This document shows, one piece after another, positions 59,768 through 64,000 of a DNA stretch of 64,000 bases. The DNA comes from Centroberyx gerrardi (taxonomy: Eukaryota; Chordata; Actinopteri; Beryciformes; Berycidae). The DNA lies in the NCBI RefSeq assembly GCF_048128805.1, contig NC_136017.1, positions 14,045,307 to 14,109,306 of the forward strand, written 5' to 3'. A program made the position numbers and the translations under genes. The stretch's first letter is position 1, and each line of letters starts with the position of its first letter. Below the pieces are notes generated by a model. It made no database searches. It worked only from the letters and a program-made list of their open reading frames with translations, and was not told the origin of the DNA.

Positions 59768-61829
59768 TTAGATGCCATGTTTTACTTTCATCTCTTCCAC
59801 AAAACTAATGTAGGAGGCCATTGCTTCATCTTTGGAGAGACCTGTAAACAGAAACATCTGTTAATTCTTATTTTAAGACCGCTGTTAATCAATTTGAAAA
59901 TGAAAACCTGCCACAATCCTAGGTTTTTGGATTTGAGAAGCAGAGATACCATCCATTCATTTAACTCTACTTGATGGATAGCCGATACTGTGATATAGGA
60001 AAAGAAGTTATATCAGGTCTTTAAATCTGACCTTTCTTTGTATTCCAGGCGTCCCATTTTGCTCGGCCAGCAAAGTCCAGCAATCCTGGACGATCTGCGG
60101 ATAAATGAAGGAGTTTTATCAAACAAACACAATTTTTACGGAACATAATTGCGCAATACAAGAATGAATCATGTCAGTTGCTTATGTATAAACTGTCAAG
60201 CCATTTCAACTATTATCTAATGCAACACAGTTGAGCTGTCAATCCCCAGTTTAAATATTTATGTTAATAACTGCTCAAGTCAACTTAACCGCTCAAGTCA
60301 ACTGATGGGGATCTGAAAAAAAAATTAACTGCTTCTTATCAACTTATCAGTCTTGGGATCATTCATAGTATGACACTAAACTTGCCAGGCTTCATTCTGG
60401 GTATGTTTTTTTTGCTCAACTCCACCCAACTGCCAGTCTTCTTCCCCAGACAAATACTGGATCACTAAGACTCACCCATGCATTGCAAATATATCCATAT
60501 ATATATCCACCATATCAATTCATTTGATCCAGAATTCAGTCTTAAAATCTTAAGACAAGTGAAAAAAAGAAATCTGCCAGTGTAGCAGGATAATTTCACT
60601 AGCTTCAGGTCTTTAAACAGATCAAATGAGGCAAATCACTTCTCTCATTTATAAAGAGGTCACTTATCTCAAGAGAATTCTTGAAAACTAAAAATGTATT
60701 GAATGTATTAAATGAAATCAAGTGAAATATTCTTACTCCATTGGCAGATTTTTCCACTTTTTTTGGAAGAAACAAAGGTTTCTTGTTGGTCGAAAATTAC
60801 GATTTTAAGTCTAAACACAAGATTAAATGCCTTTAAAGGATTTCTTTTTACAGTAACTCACCTATGTTAACATCACCAGCTGTGGCTTGCTTATATAAAC
60901 CGTACAGTGCAGACAGGTCTTCGTTGTTTGGCCTCTCTTTCAGTCTCTTCACATCATCTGCTGCTTTCAGAAAGGAATCCTGTTAGGATGAGATAAAATA
61001 CAACGTGATACACAGACCGGGTCGAATAGCAGTTAAAGATTTCTGTTTGTCAAATGCTGTCACATATGTTGAAAATCACAGAAAAGCATTTACTGCAAAC
61101 ATGTCCATCTTAACAAGTCATTTAGTCTCATATTAAGTCTTAAAAATAATCTTATTTTTCTTAAAACAAGTAAAAAAAATAGTGTAAGTTAAATCCACTT
61201 GTTTCCAGTGCAGTTTCACTTGTCAATATCTTGAAACAAGGCAGAATAAAGCAGATTGATTATTTCAGTTATTTTAAGAGAAAGATTTTAAGAATCAATA
61301 TTAAACGGCTTGGTAAGATGGATACTTTTTGCTGTGTTCTAAATTGACATTAAAATGCTTTCCTATGATTATCTTAACTTTCATGTACTACATTGTATTA
61401 TCCTATATGGCAAAGATCACCCTCTGTTATCCCCAATAAGTTAAAACAAATGCTGATAATTATTTGCATATTTGACATACTTAATGCAGCATATAATACG
61501 GTATCTGAATATGAAAGAGGTGGAACAGTTCTGACACAAGAAAGCTGAGATGTATTTTGGCATTGTGATTTATAGTGTATCATCCTTGCTCAAAAACTAG
61601 GAACAAACTTGGATTTATTACTTAATTACTTCATATATTTTACATAAGACTTTATAGCAGTAACTCAGCAGAGCAATCGCTGCTCTGTAACAACCTTATG
61701 ACAGGGATCGTAAAGATATAACTCAAGGAAGATGAAAGATAAGTTAGTCATAGATCATTTATTTAACAATGTTAGAATAACTTAGATTCAGAGCACTCCT
61801 ATACAAAGCAAAATTGTACTTACCGACAT
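59768..61829 (-). CDS. dbi: Acyl-CoA-binding protein / diazepam-binding inhibitor, four exons
   Basis: Small cytosolic protein that binds medium- and long-chain acyl-CoA esters and delivers them to lipid enzymes; peptides from it can modulate GABA-A receptors. Coding exons on the minus strand are 61829-61824 (Met-Ser only), 60979-60862, 60094-60032 and 59841-59768. Phases agree and give 86 residues, close to the mammalian 87. Visible family motifs are [14 protein letters not shown] (27-40), [17 protein letters not shown] (43-59) and a C-terminal helix ending KVKHGI. The acyl-CoA contacts known from bovine ACBP (Tyr28, Tyr31, Lys32, Lys54, Tyr73) are all present. The tiny first exon with the start and a GTAAGT donor is typical of this gene. 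It converges on the GPCR gene. Confidence 0.97.
60095..60861 (-). other. DBI intron 2 with a palindromic repeat remnant
   Basis: Roughly 60,555-60,770 is an AT-rich repeat bounded by GTGAAAAAAAGAAATCTGCC and, inverted, GGCAGATTTTTCCACTTTTT. Its inner part is an imperfect palindrome (GATCAAATGAGGCAAATCAC). It resembles the CACTGC-type fish elements. Confidence 0.55.
60980..61823 (-). other. DBI intron 1 with repeat remnant
   Basis: 61,130-61,300 contains CTTGTTTCCAGTGCAGTTTC and ATCTTGAAACAAGGCAGA, shared in type with the repeat at 3253-3551. The rest is AT-rich without an exon. Confidence 0.5.
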
Positions 61830-64000
61830 GACTGCAGTGAGAGAGGCACACCTTGCAACTGCTTTACTGGCGTCCCAGATTTACATAGGTAGCTGTCCAA
61901 CTAGTTCTACTATTATGTTCTTTGCTCATGTTTCTATTGGCTGGGGAAGATGAAATGGGCAGGTACAAACGGACAGAAAGGTGTGGCATTAACCTTTTCT
62001 ATCTGACTCTGGATTTCTGAGTGTGAATCTATGGGAATAGTGGGTATGCATTTATTTTTTTGCACTGAAGCAATTTAGTAACTGACAGTTGAGTATTGCT
62101 TCTTGGATCTGGAGCTCATGCTCTGTGTAAATGCATTCAATCACCATTAAATGAATGGGAGGGAACACACAGAGGAAGCCTAAATGTTTGAGGCTTGCCA
62201 TGACGTTCAGTTCCTCAATGATCCTTCCTACTCATGTGACCTCTAGTCCCTTTTGTTTGAAACGGTTTTCTGGCACAACTTCACCCACCAACAAGCTGCA
62301 TGGGATGGGCAGGTAGCGCCGGGAAAGAAGAAATTCCAGAAACACCTGTAGCACCGAGAACAAAGACTTATTCAACCACTATAGTCCAAGTCACGGATTT
62401 GACAGAAGTGAATGGCCGGTTCTGTTCCTATGTACAAACTCAAGAAACAAGAAATCTTTACCATGAGAATGGAAAGAGGGCACATGGGAGTGACGAGGCC
62501 TTTGGAATGCAAGACACCTGTGGTATGCTCGGCTAATGTCCGATAACGTCGTTCCCTCCCACATGCCGTTCTTCATGAAGTATGACTGCGTAGAAATCAG
62601 CAAGAATTTAAAACTGCGGCTTGTTATTCCTGTTCAGTTTTCACAAGTACATTTGCATGTCAAGGAAAGGTATACACTCTTGTATGGGAAGAGGTGAATT
62701 ATTTTCTACCACAAGATGGCAGCATTCACATGGTCAATGAACTGAGAGATGCATTTGTTTGAGTCAAAGGCAGGATTTAGAAAAACTCGTTTTTTATGAT
62801 AAAGATGTCATGTTTTCACCACAGACTAAGTGTGATGTTAAATCAGACGTATCGCTCATTTGACTCATTCAAAACATCAATCAGGCATCAAGTTGATCAA
62901 TCATATATGGATGATATTGCACTCATATCTACAAAGTCAATCTCAAGACCTGTACTCCTAAAGTATCAAAGCCAGAAATATAATAGTCGAAACAGAAGTG
63001 AGTTGTAGAAAAAAAAGGTTTATTCTACTTTCTAGAAAAATAACTTCACATCCATTTCTTCATGAGAATAGAAAATTGACAGTGCTTTTGTGTGTTTTGT
63101 ATTTGTTTTCTGTACATTGTTAGGACACATTGATGAAAGCGATTAAAAAAAAGTTCTGTAACAGCCGATTGAAGGTTTTTCAGAAAATTCAACGTGTCCT
63201 GATGAGTTCTTATCAGCAGGTCAATTTAACACAACACTACAACATAATTAGAAACTAGGTAGAATAATAAAAATCATATATTTCTTAAATAACACATAGT
63301 AGACTGTACTTGACAAAAGGAGCCTACCCGTGGCAGTTTGAGTGCGGCAACGCAATGTTATAGACTTTGGGTGTTCATTTGGCACATAACAGTGTATGAA
63401 AATACTACAGTGAACAGTTTGAATGAATATGAATGTGAATATGAATGAATAGTGTATTGATATTTGTAGGAGTTCAACGTAGGAATAAAAAAAAAATCAG
63501 ATTCAAATTGCAGAAACTGACATGAAACACTGAAATCCCAACAGAAAACCTCACAACAAAAATTGAAGCCACTTGCATAAAACCGGCTTGAAACCATGAA
63601 TGACTTTGCAACGGGTCTGACCTATTTCAGTACATGGAAATAGCAGGATGACTTGAATATTTGGTGTAACAGACATCTGTGCAACAGAGTTGAACTGCGA
63701 GCAGAGAAGAATGAAAGAGAAACGACAGCAACAACATGCTCTGGGCCAAGGAAAAAGGCCAAGTGCATTTATGACAATCAGAATAAGAAACAATCAGATT
63801 TTTAAAGGCCCAATTATCAACTGATGCGACACTCAATTGAAATATTACAATAACAGAGGAATGTGAATGGTCCAGGTTTTTATAACACTTCCAGATTTTG
63901 TAACGGTGATTGTAAACCAAGTTTCACGACGGTGCATAAATTAAGCCGGGTGTGAATGTTTCTCTTATTTAGTTCTGGTTTAAAGATAGTATCAATAGGA
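61830..64000. other. DBI upstream region and terminal intergenic stretch
   Basis: The DBI promoter and 5' untranslated region should lie just above 61,830. I find no clear TATA or CpG island. The remainder to the window end is AT-rich. Small ORFs (for example 62,300-62,536 plus) show no domain. I looked for a C2orf76-like partner, a DBI neighbour in human, and did not see one. Confidence 0.5.

Noticed and set aside
1-64000. CRISPR array, bacterial operon or prophage
   Set aside because: Spliced vertebrate genes, no spaced direct repeats of CRISPR type and no prokaryotic gene organisation.

Overview
The window looks like nuclear DNA of a ray-finned (probably teleost) fish. The evidence is vertebrate multi-exon genes with GT-AG introns of a few hundred to a few thousand bases, very dense CA/GT and GA microsatellites, fish-type tRNA-derived SINEs, L1-like and CR1/L2/Rex-like LINE fragments, and small hAT and Harbinger-type DNA transposons. 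I cannot name the species.

Layout. Positions 1-27.9 kb form a gene-poor stretch. It holds a minus-strand LINE relic (1.31-2.92 kb), small palindromic DNA elements, an unusual alternating dinucleotide block (9.7-10.6 kb), a cluster of five related 20-base motifs (12.3-16.7 kb), two hAT-type MITEs in opposite orientation (21.2 and 26.1 kb) and an L1 fragment inserted in another LINE (22.5-24.4 kb). From 27,903 to 50,590 the minus strand carries a complete CFAP221 (PCDP1) gene: 24 coding exons that join in frame to 849 residues, plus a probable 5' non-coding exon. A candidate divergent promoter with a perfect RFX X-box lies at 50.59-51.17 kb. From 51,176 to 56,551 the plus strand carries a complete 13-exon class B1 (secretin-family) GPCR of 443 residues. 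A hAT-type element (57.0-58.7 kb) contains a nested Harbinger-like element. From 61,829 to 59,768 the minus strand carries a complete four-exon acyl-CoA-binding protein gene (DBI, 86 residues). The last 2 kb has no recognisable gene.

The gene order and orientations (CFAP221 minus, GPCR plus, DBI minus) match, after inversion, the human 2q14 block CFAP221-SCTR-DBI as I remember it. This is the main reason to regard the GPCR as the secretin-receptor locus; a GHRHR2-like identity is not excluded by the sequence. The three genes do not form a pathway: one builds the ciliary central apparatus, one is a peptide-hormone receptor, one buffers acyl-CoA. What links them is conserved synteny and, for the first two, a shared upstream region.

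No obviously new gene system was found. The observations most worth checking are the GPCR's substitutions in the TM6 PxxG/His activation motif, the X-box and predicted upstream ORF of CFAP221, splice sites of CFAP221 built from or pressed against microsatellites, and the 12.3-16.7 kb motif cluster. Exon boundaries were set by eye from splice consensus, reading frame and remembered homologues; no alignment or transcript data were available.
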